This document shows, one piece after another, positions 27,524-37,290 of a DNA stretch of 64,000 nucleotides. The DNA lies in assembly GCF_034119845.1 (NCBI RefSeq), contig NZ_CP139420.1, positions 3,784,001 through 3,848,000 on the forward strand. Direction: 5' to 3'. This stretch comes from Flavobacterium sp. NG2. GTDB taxonomy: Bacteria; Bacteroidota; Bacteroidia; Flavobacteriales; Flavobacteriaceae. The notes below the pieces were generated by a model. The model worked only from the letters and a program-made list of their open reading frames with translations, did not search any database and was not told the DNA's origin. The translations under genes and the position numbers were made by a program. Position 1 is the stretch's first letter. Each line of letters begins with the position of its first letter.

Positions 27524-30500
27524 ATGAGTTTCATAAACAGCATTTTAAAAGCTTTCGTAGGAGATAAGTCCGAGAAAGATGTTAAGGCATTGCAACCTTA
27601 TCTAAAAAAAATAAAAAGTTTCGAAAGTCACTTAATCACCTTATCACATGATGATTTAAGAGCACGCACGTACTTTTTCAAAGATCAAATCAAAGAAGCG
27701 CGTGCTTCAATTGATTCAAAAATCAAAGCACTTCAAGAAGAAGTAGAAAACACAGAAGACATCGATCAAAGAGAAAATCTTTATGAAAAAATCGATGCTC
27801 TAGAAAAAGAAGCTTACGAGATTTCAGAAAAAACACTTTTAGAAATCCTTCCTGAAGCTTTTGCAGTAGTAAAAGAAACAGCAAGACGTTTCAAAGAAAA
27901 CGCTGAAATTACCGTTACAGCTACCGAAAAAGACAGACAATTCTCTGCAACAAAACCTTATGTATCTATTGAAGGAGACAAAGCAACTTGGCAAAACCAA
28001 TGGAATGCTGCTGGAAAAGCCATTACTTGGGACATGATTCACTATGATGTTCAGTTGATTGGTGGTATGGTATTGCACCAAGGTAAAGTAGCCGAGATGC
28101 AAACAGGAGAAGGAAAAACATTAGTTGCAACCTTACCATTGTATTTGAATGCCTTGACTGGAAACGGTGTACACCTAGTAACCGTGAATGACTACCTAGC
28201 AAAACGTGATAGCACTTGGAAAGCACCTTTATTCGAATTCCACGGTATGACTGTGGATTGTATCGATAATCACCAGCCTAGTTCAGAAGGAAGAAGAGCG
28301 GCTTATAACGCTGATATTACTTATGGTACCAATAACGAATTTGGTTTTGACTACCTAAGAGATAATATGACGCATTCGCCAGATGATTTGGTACAAAGAA
28401 AGCACAACTACGCTATTGTCGATGAGGTCGATTCGGTATTGATTGATGATGCTAGAACACCATTGATTATCTCTGGGCCAGTTCCTCAAGGAGACCGTCA
28501 CGAATTCAACGAATTAAAACCAAAAATCGAAAATCTAGTAAGCCAACAACGCCAACTAGCCAACGGATTTTTGACAGAAGCTAAAAAATTAATCAAAGAA
28601 GGAAACACTAAAGATGGTGGTTTCATGCTTTTAAGAGCGTACAGAAGTTTACCAAAAAACAAAGCGCTTATTAAGTTTTTGAGTGAAGAAGGAATCAAAC
28701 AATTGCTTCAAAAAACCGAAAACCAATACATGCAAGACAACAACCGCGAAATGCCAAAAGTGGATGAAGCCTTGTATTTTGTAATCGAAGAAAAAAACAA
28801 CCAAGTTGAATTGACTGATAACGGTATCAAATACCTTTCAGGAGATACTGATTCTGATTTCTTCGTACTTCCAGACATTGGAACTGAAATTGCCAATATC
28901 GAAAAGAAAAAATTAGATAAAGATGCCGAAGCGGAGGAAAAAGAAAAATTATTCCAAGATTTCAGTATCAAAAGCGAGCGTATTCATACGTTGACACAAC
29001 TTTTAAAAGCTTATGCTTTATTCGAAAAAGATGTGGAATACGTTATCATGGACAACAAAATCATGATTGTCGATGAGCAAACAGGTCGTATCATGGACGG
29101 TCGTCGTTATTCTGATGGATTACACCAAGCGATTGAAGCCAAAGAAAACGTAAAAATCGAAGCAGCAACTCAAACTTTTGCAACGGTAACTTTGCAAAAC
29201 TACTTCAGAATGTACAACAAGCTGGCAGGTATGACCGGTACAGCAGTTACTGAAGCAGGAGAACTTTGGGAAATCTATAAATTGGATGTTGTTGAAATTC
29301 CAACAAACAGACCAATTGCACGTCAAGACAAAGAAGATTTCATCTACAAAACAACCCGTGAAAAATTCAATGCGGTTATCGAAGATGTAACCGAATTATC
29401 AAAAGCAGGTCGTCCGGTATTGATTGGTACAACCTCAGTTGAAATCTCTGAATTATTAAGCCGTATGCTTAAGATGAGAGGCATCACTCACAACGTATTG
29501 AATGCCAAAATGCACAAGCAAGAAGCACAGATCGTTGAGGAAGCAGGAAAACCAGGAGTAGTAACCATTGCTACCAATATGGCGGGTCGTGGTACCGATA
29601 TCAAATTATCTCCTGAGGTAAAAGCCGCAGGTGGATTAGCCATCGTAGGTACGGAGCGTCACGATTCACGTCGTGTTGACCGTCAGTTACGTGGTCGTGC
29701 AGGACGTCAAGGAGATGTGGGAAGTTCGCAATTCTACGTTTCGCTAGAAGACAACTTAATGCGTTTATTTGGTTCTGAAAGAGTAGCCAAAGTAATGGAC
29801 AGAATGGGTCTTGAAGAAGGCGAAGTAATCCAACACTCGATGATGACTAAATCTATCGAACGCGCACAAAAGAAAGTCGAAGAAAACAACTTTGGTGTTC
29901 GTAAGCGTTTGCTAGAATATGATGATGTAATGAACGCACAACGTGAAGTAGTGTACAAACGTCGTCGTCACGCCTTGTTTGGTGAGCGTTTGAAATTGGA
30001 CATTGCCAATATGTTGTACGACACTTGCGAAGTTATTATTCAAAACAGCAAAGCGACTAATGACTATAAAGCATTCGAATTTGATGTGATTCGTTATTTC
30101 TCTATCACTTCGCCAGTAACCGAAGCTGAGTTTGTAAAAGCGAGCGAAATCGAATTGACTGGAAAAGTCTACAAAGAAGCCCTTAAATATTACAACGAAA
30201 AAACAGAGCGTTCTGCTAGAGAAGCCTTCCCTATCATTGCCAATGTATACGAAGACAAAAACAATCAGTTTGAGCGTATCGTAGTGCCGTTTACAGATGG
30301 TGTGAAGTCATTGAACGTGGTAACCGATTTGAAAAAAGCATACGAAACGCAAGGAAAACAATTGGTTGCCGATTTTGAGAAAAACATCACTTTGGCAATT
30401 GTTGACGAAGCTTGGAAAAAACACCTACGCAAAATGGACGAGTTGAAACAATCGGTTCAACTAGCCGTTCATGAGCAAAAAGACCCCTTGCTTATCTACA

Positions 30501-30874
30501 AATTCGAGGCGTTCAACTTGTTCAGCAGCATGTTGAACGGAATTAACAGAGAAGTGATTTCGTTCCTTTTCAAAGGTGATTTACCACAGCAATCGGCTCC
30601 AGAAATCATCCACGAAGCCAGAGAGATTCCACGTCCAAAAGAGAACTACAAAACTCAAAAAGACGAAATCGTATCTAGTGAAGCAGCCAACCGTGAAGCA
30701 GGGGAAACTCAGCAACGCCAAGTTACAGAAACCATCGTTCGCGACATGCCAAAAATCAATCGCAACGACACTGTAACAATTCAAAACGTGGCTAACGGTC
30801 AAACACAAGAAATGAAATTCAAAAAAGCCGAAAGCCTTATCGCTTCAGGGCAATGGGTTATTGTGAATGAATAA
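27524..30874 (+). CDS. secA: Preprotein translocase ATPase SecA
   Basis: SecA drives proteins through SecYEG with ATP. The 1116 residues show the DEAD-like motor with [17 protein letters not shown] (Walker A), [21 protein letters not shown] (Walker B and helicase motifs), a preprotein cross-linking and HELICc domain with [12 protein letters not shown] and [16 protein letters not shown], and the C-terminal helical scaffold. The length is greater than in E. coli (901) because Bacteroidota SecA carries internal insertions, for example around 330-400 ([24 protein letters not shown]). The zinc-finger tail of E. coli is absent. It is an essential housekeeping gene, followed by a strong terminator and then the accessory region. 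Confidence 0.97.
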   Translation: MSFINSILKAFVGDKSEKDVKALQPYLKKIKSFESHLITLSHDDLRARTYFFKDQIKEARASIDSKIKALQEEVENTEDIDQRENLYEKIDALEKEAYEISEKTLLEILPEAFAVVKETARRFKENAEITVTATEKDRQFSATKPYVSIEGDKATWQNQWNAAGKAITWDMIHYDVQLIGGMVLHQGKVAEMQTGEGKTLVATLPLYLNALTGNGVHLVTVNDYLAKRDSTWKAPLFEFHGMTVDCIDNHQPSSEGRRAAYNADITYGTNNEFGFDYLRDNMTHSPDDLVQRKHNYAIVDEVDSVLIDDARTPLIISGPVPQGDRHEFNELKPKIENLVSQQRQLANGFLTEAKKLIKEGNTKDGGFMLLRAYRSLPKNKALIKFLSEEGIKQLLQKTENQYMQDNNREMPKVDEALYFVIEEKNNQVELTDNGIKYLSGDTDSDFFVLPDIGTEIANIEKKKLDKDAEAEEKEKLFQDFSIKSERIHTLTQLLKAYALFEKDVEYVIMDNKIMIVDEQTGRIMDGRRYSDGLHQAIEAKENVKIEAATQTFATVTLQNYFRMYNKLAGMTGTAVTEAGELWEIYKLDVVEIPTNRPIARQDKEDFIYKTTREKFNAVIEDVTELSKAGRPVLIGTTSVEISELLSRMLKMRGITHNVLNAKMHKQEAQIVEEAGKPGVVTIATNMAGRGTDIKLSPEVKAAGGLAIVGTERHDSRRVDRQLRGRAGRQGDVGSSQFYVSLEDNLMRLFGSERVAKVMDRMGLEEGEVIQHSMMTKSIERAQKKVEENNFGVRKRLLEYDDVMNAQREVVYKRRRHALFGERLKLDIANMLYDTCEVIIQNSKATNDYKAFEFDVIRYFSITSPVTEAEFVKASEIELTGKVYKEALKYYNEKTERSAREAFPIIANVYEDKNNQFERIVVPFTDGVKSLNVVTDLKKAYETQGKQLVADFEKNITLAIVDEAWKKHLRKMDELKQSVQLAVHEQKDPLLIYKFEAFNLFSSMLNGINREVISFLFKGDLPQQSAPEIIHEAREIPRPKENYKTQKDEIVSSEAANREAGETQQRQVTETIVRDMPKINRNDTVTIQNVANGQTQEMKFKKAESLIASGQWVIVNE

Positions 30875-30920
30875 CTAGTTTGTAGTACGCTGTCACAGTT
30901 TACAGACAGCCTAAAGATAG

Positions 30921-30957
30921 AAAATCCCCAATTACGAAAGTAGTTGGGGATTTTTGT
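30921..30957 (+). terminator. Terminator of secA
   Basis: Arms AAAATCCCCA and TGGGGATTTTT flank a 15-base loop and are followed by a T-rich run. Confidence 0.85.
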
Positions 30958-31071
30958 TTTTAGGAGCAGAAGGTTTGGTTTTCATAATAACTTCCCTCCC
31001 GCTATACACTACAATCTTGTGGTGGCATAAAGCCCGCCACCACAAGGATTTTCGTTTCTATCGGGGCTACA
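30956..31071 (+). repeat. Structured intergenic repeat, family 1, copy 3
   Basis: Starts TTTTTAGGAGCAGAAGG, has CTCCCGCTATACACTACAA, an 11-bp stem with arms CTTGTGGTGGC and GCCACCACAAG, then GGATTTTCGTTTCTATC and GGGGCTAC. It matches the inverted copy at 7481-7592 closely and shares its 5' part with the truncated inverted copy at 39624-39684. It marks the left edge of the accessory region. The rest of the gap to 31281 has no gene. Confidence 0.85.
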
Positions 31072-31281
31072 AAATAACGTTTTACTCCCCATAACCACGT
31101 ACTACAAAACTATCTTACAAATACAGACTTATTTGGATGATTTGTAAGAATAAAATAATATATTTGGAAAAACAATAAAGCGTAACAAAGCTTCGCCAAT
31201 CTACCATATTTGGGTGTATATATGAAGTTTTGTTTCGACTATATACAAGTTGTGCGACAGCAACCCAAAAAACCGAAAATT

Positions 31282-32220
31282 ATGGAAGAAATAGATTGGA
31301 AATTATTAATAACTCCATTATTAAGTTTTATAGGTGTAATTATTGCTGCTTTTTTAGCTTTTTTTTCTTCTTCATTTCTTAAAAAGAAAGAAACTTTACT
31401 CAAAATTTCAGAAAAAATATTAGATAAGAAACTTGAAGCTCACGAAAATGTTTTACAATTAGCTAAATATCTTCGTTCAACCATTTCTGATAATAAATTC
31501 ACTGTAGATAAAGAACTTATTACATATCCAATAATTCTAGCAAATAAAGATAATTATTTAGATTGGAAAAAAGATTTGTTTATAAAGTCAAACAACAATT
31601 CACATTGGTTATCTAATGAAGTGATAAATGAGATATATTTTATTCAAGACTACTTTTTAAACCTTGACCAAACTTTAGAAAATGTTCACGATGAAAATTT
31701 AATAAATGTTGGCATAATATTGAAAAATGACTTTATTGATTTATCAAATAATCTTGAAAAGAAAATATTGCTATATTTTGATAACGGTTGGAAAAATTTG
31801 AAAACAATTTCAAATAATAAAAAACATAAATTAGCAAAAAAAGTAAGTTTAGAAAGATTTGAAAAATCCAATCTTAACAAAAGACATTTAGAAATTAGTA
31901 AATATTTTTATCAAAAAAATCTAGATTTACCTAAAACAGAAATAAAACCTGTTACACATTTATATGAAATTGCTCCCAACGGAATGAAAATAAATATGGT
32001 AAAAATCGTTGAAATTGCAAACATAGATAATAGCGGTGTCGAATATGAACTTTTCTTTCAAGAAAATGAGTATAATAATAAATATGAAAAATTTGGTTAT
32101 TGTGATTTAATTATGGGTTATATAAGATTTGCAGATGCTAGTAGAACTTCGAATTTTGTCGGAGTTTCAAGTGAAGCTATAAATTTGTTAACGGAATGGA
32201 TTAATGAAAATAAAGAGTAA
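31282..32220 (+). CDS. Membrane-anchored protein, unknown function
   Basis: A 312-residue protein that I do not recognise. The start at 31282 (MEEIDWKLLITPLLSFIG) is chosen over an ATG at 31210, since the extra 24 residues have no coding-like pattern. A single transmembrane helix (LSFIGVIIAAFLAFFSSSF, about residues 13-32) is followed by a lysine-rich stretch (LKKKETLLKISEKI), so the bulk should be cytoplasmic. The rest is helical with several long amphipathic segments, and the last 90 residues contain SGVEYELFFQENEYNNKYEKF and GYIRFADASRT. The gene is AT-rich and opens the accessory region next to a repeat 8 bases after its stop. Confidence 0.7.
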   Translation: MEEIDWKLLITPLLSFIGVIIAAFLAFFSSSFLKKKETLLKISEKILDKKLEAHENVLQLAKYLRSTISDNKFTVDKELITYPIILANKDNYLDWKKDLFIKSNNNSHWLSNEVINEIYFIQDYFLNLDQTLENVHDENLINVGIILKNDFIDLSNNLEKKILLYFDNGWKNLKTISNNKKHKLAKKVSLERFEKSNLNKRHLEISKYFYQKNLDLPKTEIKPVTHLYEIAPNGMKINMVKIVEIANIDNSGVEYELFFQENEYNNKYEKFGYCDLIMGYIRFADASRTSNFVGVSSEAINLLTEWINENKE

Positions 32221-32228
32221 GCCGATCC

Positions 32229-32341
32229 CAGGCTAGCGCGAGCGTCTCGCTCGTGCCCGCAACAGTGATCAATAGATAAACTTTGTCGAGTTACTTACGG
32301 AGTTCCCTCCTATCGTCGGGAAGACAAGATTGCGGGAATAA
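32229..32341 (+). repeat. Accessory-region repeat (family 2), copy A
   Basis: Begins GGCTAGCG, a 7-bp hairpin CGAGCGTCTCGCTCG, then TGCCCGCAAC, AATAGATAAA, CTTTGTCGAGTTACTTACGG and CCTCCTATCGTCGGGAAGAC, ending GATTG. It follows the membrane-anchored gene by 8 bases. Related copies lie at 33208-33580, 34310-34495, 37990-38062 and 38740-38995, all in the same orientation. Confidence 0.75.
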
Positions 32342-32424
32342 CTATACAGATAGTTCGCAGCTCCACATTCTATAACTTTACGGAAATGCGTAAATTTGAA
32401 AACTAAATTAAAAAGAAAAATAAT

Positions 32425-33189
32425 ATGTCTATAACAAGTGAACTAGAGTTAATTGGAATGAGAAAAGTAAGTGAAGCTGTTGCTTATACTTTAAAAGAAA
32501 TGAAAAACTTTGCTCAAGTTGGTATGACGACAAAAGAAATTGATGACTTTGGAGGAAATATATTAAAAGATTTAGGAGCAAATTCGGCACCTTTTGTTAC
32601 ATACAAATTCCCCGGATTTACTTGTATAAGTGTGAATAATGAATTTTGTCACGGTATTCCATCTAACAAAAGGATTCTTTGCGAAGGCGATTTAATAAAT
32701 ATAGATGTATCAGCAGAACTTGATGGTTTTTGGTCAGACAATGGTAATTCATTTGTACTTGGTGAAGACATTAACCAACACCAAAAATTAGTTGATGCTT
32801 CCAAAGAAATATTGCAGAAAACAATTAGCAATATTAAAGGGGGAGTAAAAATTGCGGACATAGGATTTCTGATGGAAAACGAAGCTAAGAAAAGAGGTTA
32901 TAAAGTTATTAAAAATCTTGGCGGACACGGAGTTGGAAGAAGTTTACACGAAGAACCAGACGAACTATTAAACTACAGAAACAAATATGACCAACGACGA
33001 TTTAAAAAAAATGCTGTAGTTGCAATTGAAACTTTCATTTCAACTACTTCATCTAAAGCTGTAGAACTTAATGATGGTTGGACAATGGTAGGTGATAAAG
33101 GAGGTTTCATGGCACAACACGAACATACTATTGTTGTAACCGATGGAAAGCCTATTATATTAACAGAAATGAATGGAGTTTGGAATTAA
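32425..33189 (+). CDS. map: Type I methionine aminopeptidase (accessory copy)
   Basis: A 254-residue methionine aminopeptidase that removes the N-terminal Met of nascent proteins. The dinuclear-metal ligands are visible: Asp in INIDVSAELDG, Asp in FWSDNGNSF, His in NLGGHGVGRSLHEEP, Glu in AIETFIST and Glu in QHEHTIVVT. The substrate-pocket CISVNNEFCHGIP is typical. It lacks the usual zinc-binding N-terminal extension. Located in an accessory region next to a toxin-antitoxin pair and repeats, it is probably an additional copy; the main housekeeping map gene, usually near secY in Bacteroidota, is not in the window. Confidence 0.9.
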   Translation: MSITSELELIGMRKVSEAVAYTLKEMKNFAQVGMTTKEIDDFGGNILKDLGANSAPFVTYKFPGFTCISVNNEFCHGIPSNKRILCEGDLINIDVSAELDGFWSDNGNSFVLGEDINQHQKLVDASKEILQKTISNIKGGVKIADIGFLMENEAKKRGYKVIKNLGGHGVGRSLHEEPDELLNYRNKYDQRRFKKNAVVAIETFISTTSSKAVELNDGWTMVGDKGGFMAQHEHTIVVTDGKPIILTEMNGVWN

Positions 33190-33207
33190 ATTGAAAAAAC
33201 CAATCAC

Positions 33208-33580
33208 ACAGGCTAGCGCGAGCGCAATGTCATTAAGTTAAGCATTTTTTGTGTCATTCCGACGAAGGATAAATCACATAACGTGAGCAACTAGTGTGAT
33301 TGCTTCGCCTGTTCGCTATCGCTCGAGTCCTCCTATCGTCGGGAAGACAAGCTTGGGGTTACTGAGACTTTAAAAATCTGTGATAATCCGTTTTCATCTG
33401 TTTCATCTGTGTTCCATTTCGCAACAATGAGCAAATAATAGATAAATTTTATCGAGTTACTTACGGAGTCTCCATCATAAAGACAAGCTTGAGTTTACTT
33501 GCTAAAAACTTTGGATAGCTTTGTTTTTATTACTTACTGAATCTATGTAAAACTATTTTGACAATTTAATTCCTAGTAAT
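33208..33580 (+). repeat. Accessory-region repeat (family 2), copy B (two parts)
   Basis: The first part (33208-33362) has GGCTAGCGCGAGCG and later TCCTATCGTCGGGAAGACA, with an inserted segment around GTCATTCCGACGAAGGA. An ACAGATGAAAC-type repeat (33364-33420) follows. The second part (33421-33497) has GCAACAATGAGCAAATAAT and TATCGAGTTACTTACGGAG, and the sequence continues in the family's A- and T-rich tail to about 33580. It fills most of the 455-base gap between map and the MNT gene, and no gene lies in it. Confidence 0.7.
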
Positions 33581-33624
33581 TAATTAGAAGTTTTAGGTAC
33601 ACATCATCTAAACACAAACTTTTG

Positions 33625-33632
33625 TATCTTTG
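33625..33632 (+). promoter_or_regulatory. Candidate -7 box of the MNT-HEPN operon
   Basis: TATCTTTG fits TAnnTTTG and lies 13 bases before the ATG at 33646. There is no TTG at the right distance upstream. Confidence 0.45.
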
Positions 33633-33645
33633 ATAAAAATTTAAA

Positions 33646-33942
33646 ATGACAACAAAAGAAATCATATTACAAACACTTAAAGCCAATAAGCTAAAGCTTT
33701 CGAAATTTGGTATTCGAAATGTTGGTTTGTTTGGTTCTTATATTCGCAATGAGCAATCAAGTGAAAGTGATATTGATTTGCTGATTGATTTTGAACCTGA
33801 AAAAGAAAGTTTCGATAATTTCATGGCTGTTTATGATTTGTTTGAAAAACTTTTTAAAAATGAAAAAATCGAAGTTGTTACTAAAAACGGCCTAAGCCCT
33901 TATATTGGACCCCAAATTTTAAAGGAAGTTCAATATGTTTAA
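33646..33942 (+). CDS. MNT-type nucleotidyltransferase, antitoxin of a HEPN/MNT pair
   Basis: A 98-residue minimal nucleotidyltransferase (MntA-like). The core motif GLFGSYIRNEQSSESDIDLLIDFE gives GS, a 10-residue gap and DxD, the catalytic pattern of this family. It overlaps the following HEPN gene by 8 bases, the usual order for the type VII toxin-antitoxin module in which the MNT protein adds AMP to a Tyr of the HEPN toxin and neutralises it. The pair stands between two family 2 repeats in the accessory region. Confidence 0.9.
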   Translation: MTTKEIILQTLKANKLKLSKFGIRNVGLFGSYIRNEQSSESDIDLLIDFEPEKESFDNFMAVYDLFEKLFKNEKIEVVTKNGLSPYIGPQILKEVQYV

Positions 33943-34273
33943 AGATCCAAAAGAATTCCTGAAGCATATTTTAGACGAATGTTCTTATTTGCTTTCTGTT
34001 AGTGAGAATTTATCGTTTGATGATTTTCTCGAAGATGAAACTTTAAAACGTGCAGTTGTTCGAAGTTTAGAAATTATCGGTGAAGCAACAAAAAAAATCC
34101 CAACCGATTTTAAAGATAAATGGAATACAATTCAATGGAAAAATATGGCTGGTATGCGTGATAGACTTATCCACGATTATATTGGCGTAAATTATAGTAT
34201 TGTTTGGGATGTGATAAAAAATAAAATTCCAGAAGTGCATAAAGAAATATCCAATTTTATTTCTAAGGAATAA
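33935..34273 (+). CDS. HEPN-domain toxin (HepT, DUF86)
   Basis: A 112-residue HEPN protein, the toxin half of the MntA/HepT system. The HEPN RNase motif Rx4H is visible in RDRLIHDYIGVN, with the Tyr that the partner nucleotidyltransferase modifies in known modules (HDY). The typical preceding segments RSLEIIGEATKKIP and DKWNTIQWKNMAGM are present. Expected action: endoribonuclease that inhibits translation unless AMPylated. The start overlaps the MNT stop by 8 bases. The catalytic pair (Arg, His) is intact. Confidence 0.9.
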   Translation: MFKDPKEFLKHILDECSYLLSVSENLSFDDFLEDETLKRAVVRSLEIIGEATKKIPTDFKDKWNTIQWKNMAGMRDRLIHDYIGVNYSIVWDVIKNKIPEVHKEISNFISKE

Positions 34274-34309
34274 CAAAATTATTATTTCTAGATCATGCAT
34301 ATTTGAATA

Positions 34310-34495
34310 AACGTTAGCGCAGATATTCATCTGTACCCACAACAATGAGCAAATAGCATAAGTTAAAACTTTATCGAGCTACTTACGGACATTCTTCCTC
34401 CGTCGGGAAGACAAAATTAGGGTTATTGGACTAAAACTTTGTGTATATTCCTCAGTAAATCTTTGTAAAACAATTCAAGCATAGTTGAGATTGCC
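34310..34495 (+). repeat. Accessory-region repeat (family 2), copy C
   Basis: Begins TTAGCGCAGATATTCATCTG, where CAGAT and ATCTG form the hairpin in place of the stem in copy A, then TACCCACAACAATGAGCAAA, TATCGAGCTACTTACGG, CCGTCGGGAAGACAAA and GGGTTATT, with a tail TTTGTGTATATTCCTCAG. It fills the gap between HepT and the cupin gene with no gene in it. Confidence 0.7.
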
Positions 34496-34691
34496 TCTTT
34501 CTTTAGCATGAATAAAATTAAGCGTATTCACTTTTAAAACCTTGTGTATTCAAGTCAATCACACAGTTAAAAACAAATTTTATACAACAATTACGAGCGT
34601 TAAAGTCATAAAATTTCTAACTTTTACCCCTATAATTTCTCAGAAATAAATTAACTTGCTCCAATTATTACTAATTATAAATATACAAGAA

Positions 34692-35066
34692 ATGGAAAGA
34701 TTTAGCGACAAATACATCATCACAAAAGATATGGAATGGGAAGTTCTTGGTGGAGGTGTATCTAGAAAATTTTTAGGTTACGATAACCAAATCATGATGG
34801 TACAAGTTAAGTTTGAGAAAGGTGCATTGGGTGCTCCTCATCAACATTTTCACACACAAGCTACTTACTGTGTTTCAGGTAAATTTGAATTTGAAATTGA
34901 TGGAGAAAAGAAAATTATAGAAGCAGGTGATGGTGTTTATATTGAACCAAATCTAATTCATAGCGCAGTTTGCTTAGAAGAAGGAATGCTAATTGACACA
35001 TTTAGTCCAGTAAGAGAAGATTTCTTAAGTGGCGGTGGTGTATCTTATTTTGGAGATAAAAAATAA
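34692..35066 (+). CDS. Cupin-domain protein
   Basis: A 124-residue single-domain cupin, start ATG at 34692 (MERFSDKYIITKDMEWEVLGGG). The first cupin motif reads PHQHFHTQATYCVSGKFEFEIDG, with the metal-binding His residues and the Glu-like Gln, and the second is YIEPNLIHSAVCLEE. Such proteins bind a metal and often act in sugar, dioxygenase-like or stress-related reactions; no substrate can be named. It is the first gene after repeat copy C and is followed by a terminator at 35188-35218. A longer frame exists upstream from a TTG at 34656, but the ATG fits better. Confidence 0.85.
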   Translation: MERFSDKYIITKDMEWEVLGGGVSRKFLGYDNQIMMVQVKFEKGALGAPHQHFHTQATYCVSGKFEFEIDGEKKIIEAGDGVYIEPNLIHSAVCLEEGMLIDTFSPVREDFLSGGGVSYFGDKK

Positions 35067-35187
35067 AAAACAGTACCGATATTCATTGGTACTCCCTAAA
35101 AGAAGATAATTACTTTATCAAGGATGCAATATAGCCCATCCCTTAAACATTATCGAAATTATCGTTCCGTAAAAACGACATATATAG

Positions 35188-35218
35188 TAGCCCCGAAATA
35201 ATTTTCGGGGCTATTTAT
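35188..35218 (+). terminator. Terminator after the cupin gene
   Basis: Arms TAGCCCCGAAA and TTTCGGGGCTA at 35188-35198 and 35203-35213, followed by T-rich sequence. The rest of the gap to 35413 contains CGTATTTAATTCGTATTTTC at about 35325, a direct repeat of CGTATTT that could be an operator for the next gene. Confidence 0.8.
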
Positions 35219-35413
35219 TTTAACTACTTATCTACGCAACAGAAACAACAGTTGTGTATAGACAATCGTACATCCTAAGATTTAATTCAACACAGCTAAA
35301 GCCATCTACAAATTCAGTAGAAATACCGTATTTAATTCGTATTTTCGTTTAGCTGAAAATACTCGTTTTCATAAGTTGCAAACGTCTAGAAGCCAAAGAC
35401 CATTGAAACTAAT

Positions 35414-36313
35414 ATGACCAATAAAGAAATTCCACATATAACGTTTAATCCTGAAAAATTCAATGCTGAGATCTCTCAAAATTTTGGTTTTGAAATTGTC
35501 CCTATCGAAAGGATTGCCAAACTTAAAGAACAAATAGAGCATAATCCTGAATTACCCCATCAACTTAAATTTTTCAATCTAATATTTTTCACAGAAGGTT
35601 CTGGCAGGCATTTTATTGATTTTAATTGGTTTCCTGTACAACAACACAGCTTAGTTTACCTTACCAAAGAACAAGTCAACGCATTCGAATTTTCAGCAAA
35701 CTTAAAAGGTTTTTGTATCATTTTTACAGAAGAATATTTTGTAGATTGCTTTGCTAACTTGTCTAAAGATTTTGTATTCAGATTATTTAATCCACAACTA
35801 TTTTCACCAATATTACAAATCCCTCCTCAATCTGATTTTATTGATTATTTTAATTTATTACTAAAAGAATATGATAAACCACAGGCATTTAATAAAATGA
35901 ACATTATTAATTCGCTGTTTACCATCTTAATATCAAAAGCTGAGGGCATCAAACAAAATCAAACTTTTCATATTAAAGACTCATCAAAAATTACCCTCTT
36001 CCAAAAATTTACTTCGCTAATAGAAAAAAATCTATCCAAAACCAGAAATGCTAACTTTTATGCAAACGAATTAGCAATATCGTACAAGCATTTAAATACT
36101 ATCTGTAGAGAATTGGTCAATAAAACCGCCAAGAATATAATAGACGACTATATTATTCTACATGCCAAAAGAAATTTGATTAATTCCACCATGAAAAGTA
36201 CCGAATTAGCCTATAGTTTAGGATTTGAAGATCCAACAAACTTTACTAAGTATTTCAAGAAAAATACAGGTTTAACCCCAAAAGACTTCATAAAATCACT
36301 CATAAAACAATAA
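35414..36313 (+). CDS. AraC family transcriptional regulator
   Basis: A 299-residue AraC regulator. The N-terminal 160 residues form a cupin-like sensing domain (FNLIFFTEGSGRHFIDFNWFPVQQHSLVYL). The C-terminal DNA-binding domain (from about 200) has two helix-turn-helix motifs: ANELAISYKHLNTICRELVN and TELAYSLGFEDPTNFTKYFKK, the latter being the usual signature. It ends with GLTPKDFIKSL. The two secreted proteins downstream (from 36404) lie in the same direction with a 90-base gap, so it may control them; this is inferred only from position. A direct-repeat motif lies about 80 bases before its start. Confidence 0.9.
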   Translation: MTNKEIPHITFNPEKFNAEISQNFGFEIVPIERIAKLKEQIEHNPELPHQLKFFNLIFFTEGSGRHFIDFNWFPVQQHSLVYLTKEQVNAFEFSANLKGFCIIFTEEYFVDCFANLSKDFVFRLFNPQLFSPILQIPPQSDFIDYFNLLLKEYDKPQAFNKMNIINSLFTILISKAEGIKQNQTFHIKDSSKITLFQKFTSLIEKNLSKTRNANFYANELAISYKHLNTICRELVNKTAKNIIDDYIILHAKRNLINSTMKSTELAYSLGFEDPTNFTKYFKKNTGLTPKDFIKSLIKQ

Positions 36314-36403
36314 AGGTTCAACTTTAACCATTTTAACACCTGTTTTCATCTTTCCTAAACGTTGTAGTTGTTTCATCTTTGTACCATAATAAAAACATAG
36401 AAA

Positions 36404-37279
36404 ATGAAACACTTAATTACAACAGTTGCAATTGCATTTATGATAATCACTAGCAATGCACAACACAAAAAAAATAATCCTAAAAATTTAGAAAAAATGG
36501 AAACAAAAACAGCATTAACAAACAAAGAAAAAGCAGCAGCATTAATCACAAGTTTAGAAACGGGTGACAAATCGACAATTGCATTCATTAACCCAACAAA
36601 CTACAAACAGCATAATCTAGCAGTAGCTGATGGTTTAGCAGGTTTTGGTGAAGTGTTACATCACGCTCCAGAAGGCGGTTTTAAAGCAAAAGTAGTACGT
36701 ACTTTTCAAGATGGAAATTACGCTGTCACACATACAATATATGACTTTTTTGGACCAAAAATTGGCTTTGATATCTTCAAATTTGAAAATGGTCAAATTG
36801 TAGAACACTGGGATAACTTTTCAGATGCATCTACAACAAATCCTAGTGGAAGAACGCAAACGGATGGCGTTACAAAAATCACAGATTTAGATAAAACAGA
36901 ACAAAACAAAGCGCTGGTAAAAGATTTTATCAATACCGTTTTAATCAAAGGAGAGTTTGACAAATTGCACCACTATTTTGAAGGAGACCACTACATCCAA
37001 CACAATACAATGATTGGTGACGGAGTTTCTGGTTTAGGAAAAGCTTTAGAAGAAATGGCTAAACAAGGAATTACTATGGTATTCAACGAAAATCATATTG
37101 TTCTGGGTGAAGGGAATTTTGTTTTATCTGTAAGCGAAGGAACTTTTGCAGGAAAACCAACTTCATTCTATGACTTATTTAGAATTGAAAATGGAAAAAT
37201 TGCGGAACATTGGGATACAATCGAAACTATTTTACCTGAGTCAAAAAGAAAAAACAACAACGGAAAGTTTAATTTCTAA
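36404..37279 (+). CDS. Exported protein with two SnoaL-like (NTF2 fold) domains
   Basis: A 291-residue exported protein. A signal peptide (MKHLITTVAIAFMIITSNAQ) precedes two tandem SnoaL-like domains, each with the family pattern: Y-x-Q-H-N near the start (NPTNYKQHNLAVADGLAGF, then GDHYIQHNTMIGDGVSGL), and a strand with DIFKFENGQIVEHWDN and DLFRIENGKIAEHWDT. The NTF2 fold is used by polyketide cyclases and by many uncharacterised stress proteins, so no reaction is assigned. It lies 12 bases before the MoaF-like gene, likely in one transcript, and follows an AraC regulator in the same direction. Confidence 0.88.
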   Translation: MKHLITTVAIAFMIITSNAQHKKNNPKNLEKMETKTALTNKEKAAALITSLETGDKSTIAFINPTNYKQHNLAVADGLAGFGEVLHHAPEGGFKAKVVRTFQDGNYAVTHTIYDFFGPKIGFDIFKFENGQIVEHWDNFSDASTTNPSGRTQTDGVTKITDLDKTEQNKALVKDFINTVLIKGEFDKLHHYFEGDHYIQHNTMIGDGVSGLGKALEEMAKQGITMVFNENHIVLGEGNFVLSVSEGTFAGKPTSFYDLFRIENGKIAEHWDTIETILPESKRKNNNGKFNF

Positions 37280-37290
37280 AAGGAAAAAAA

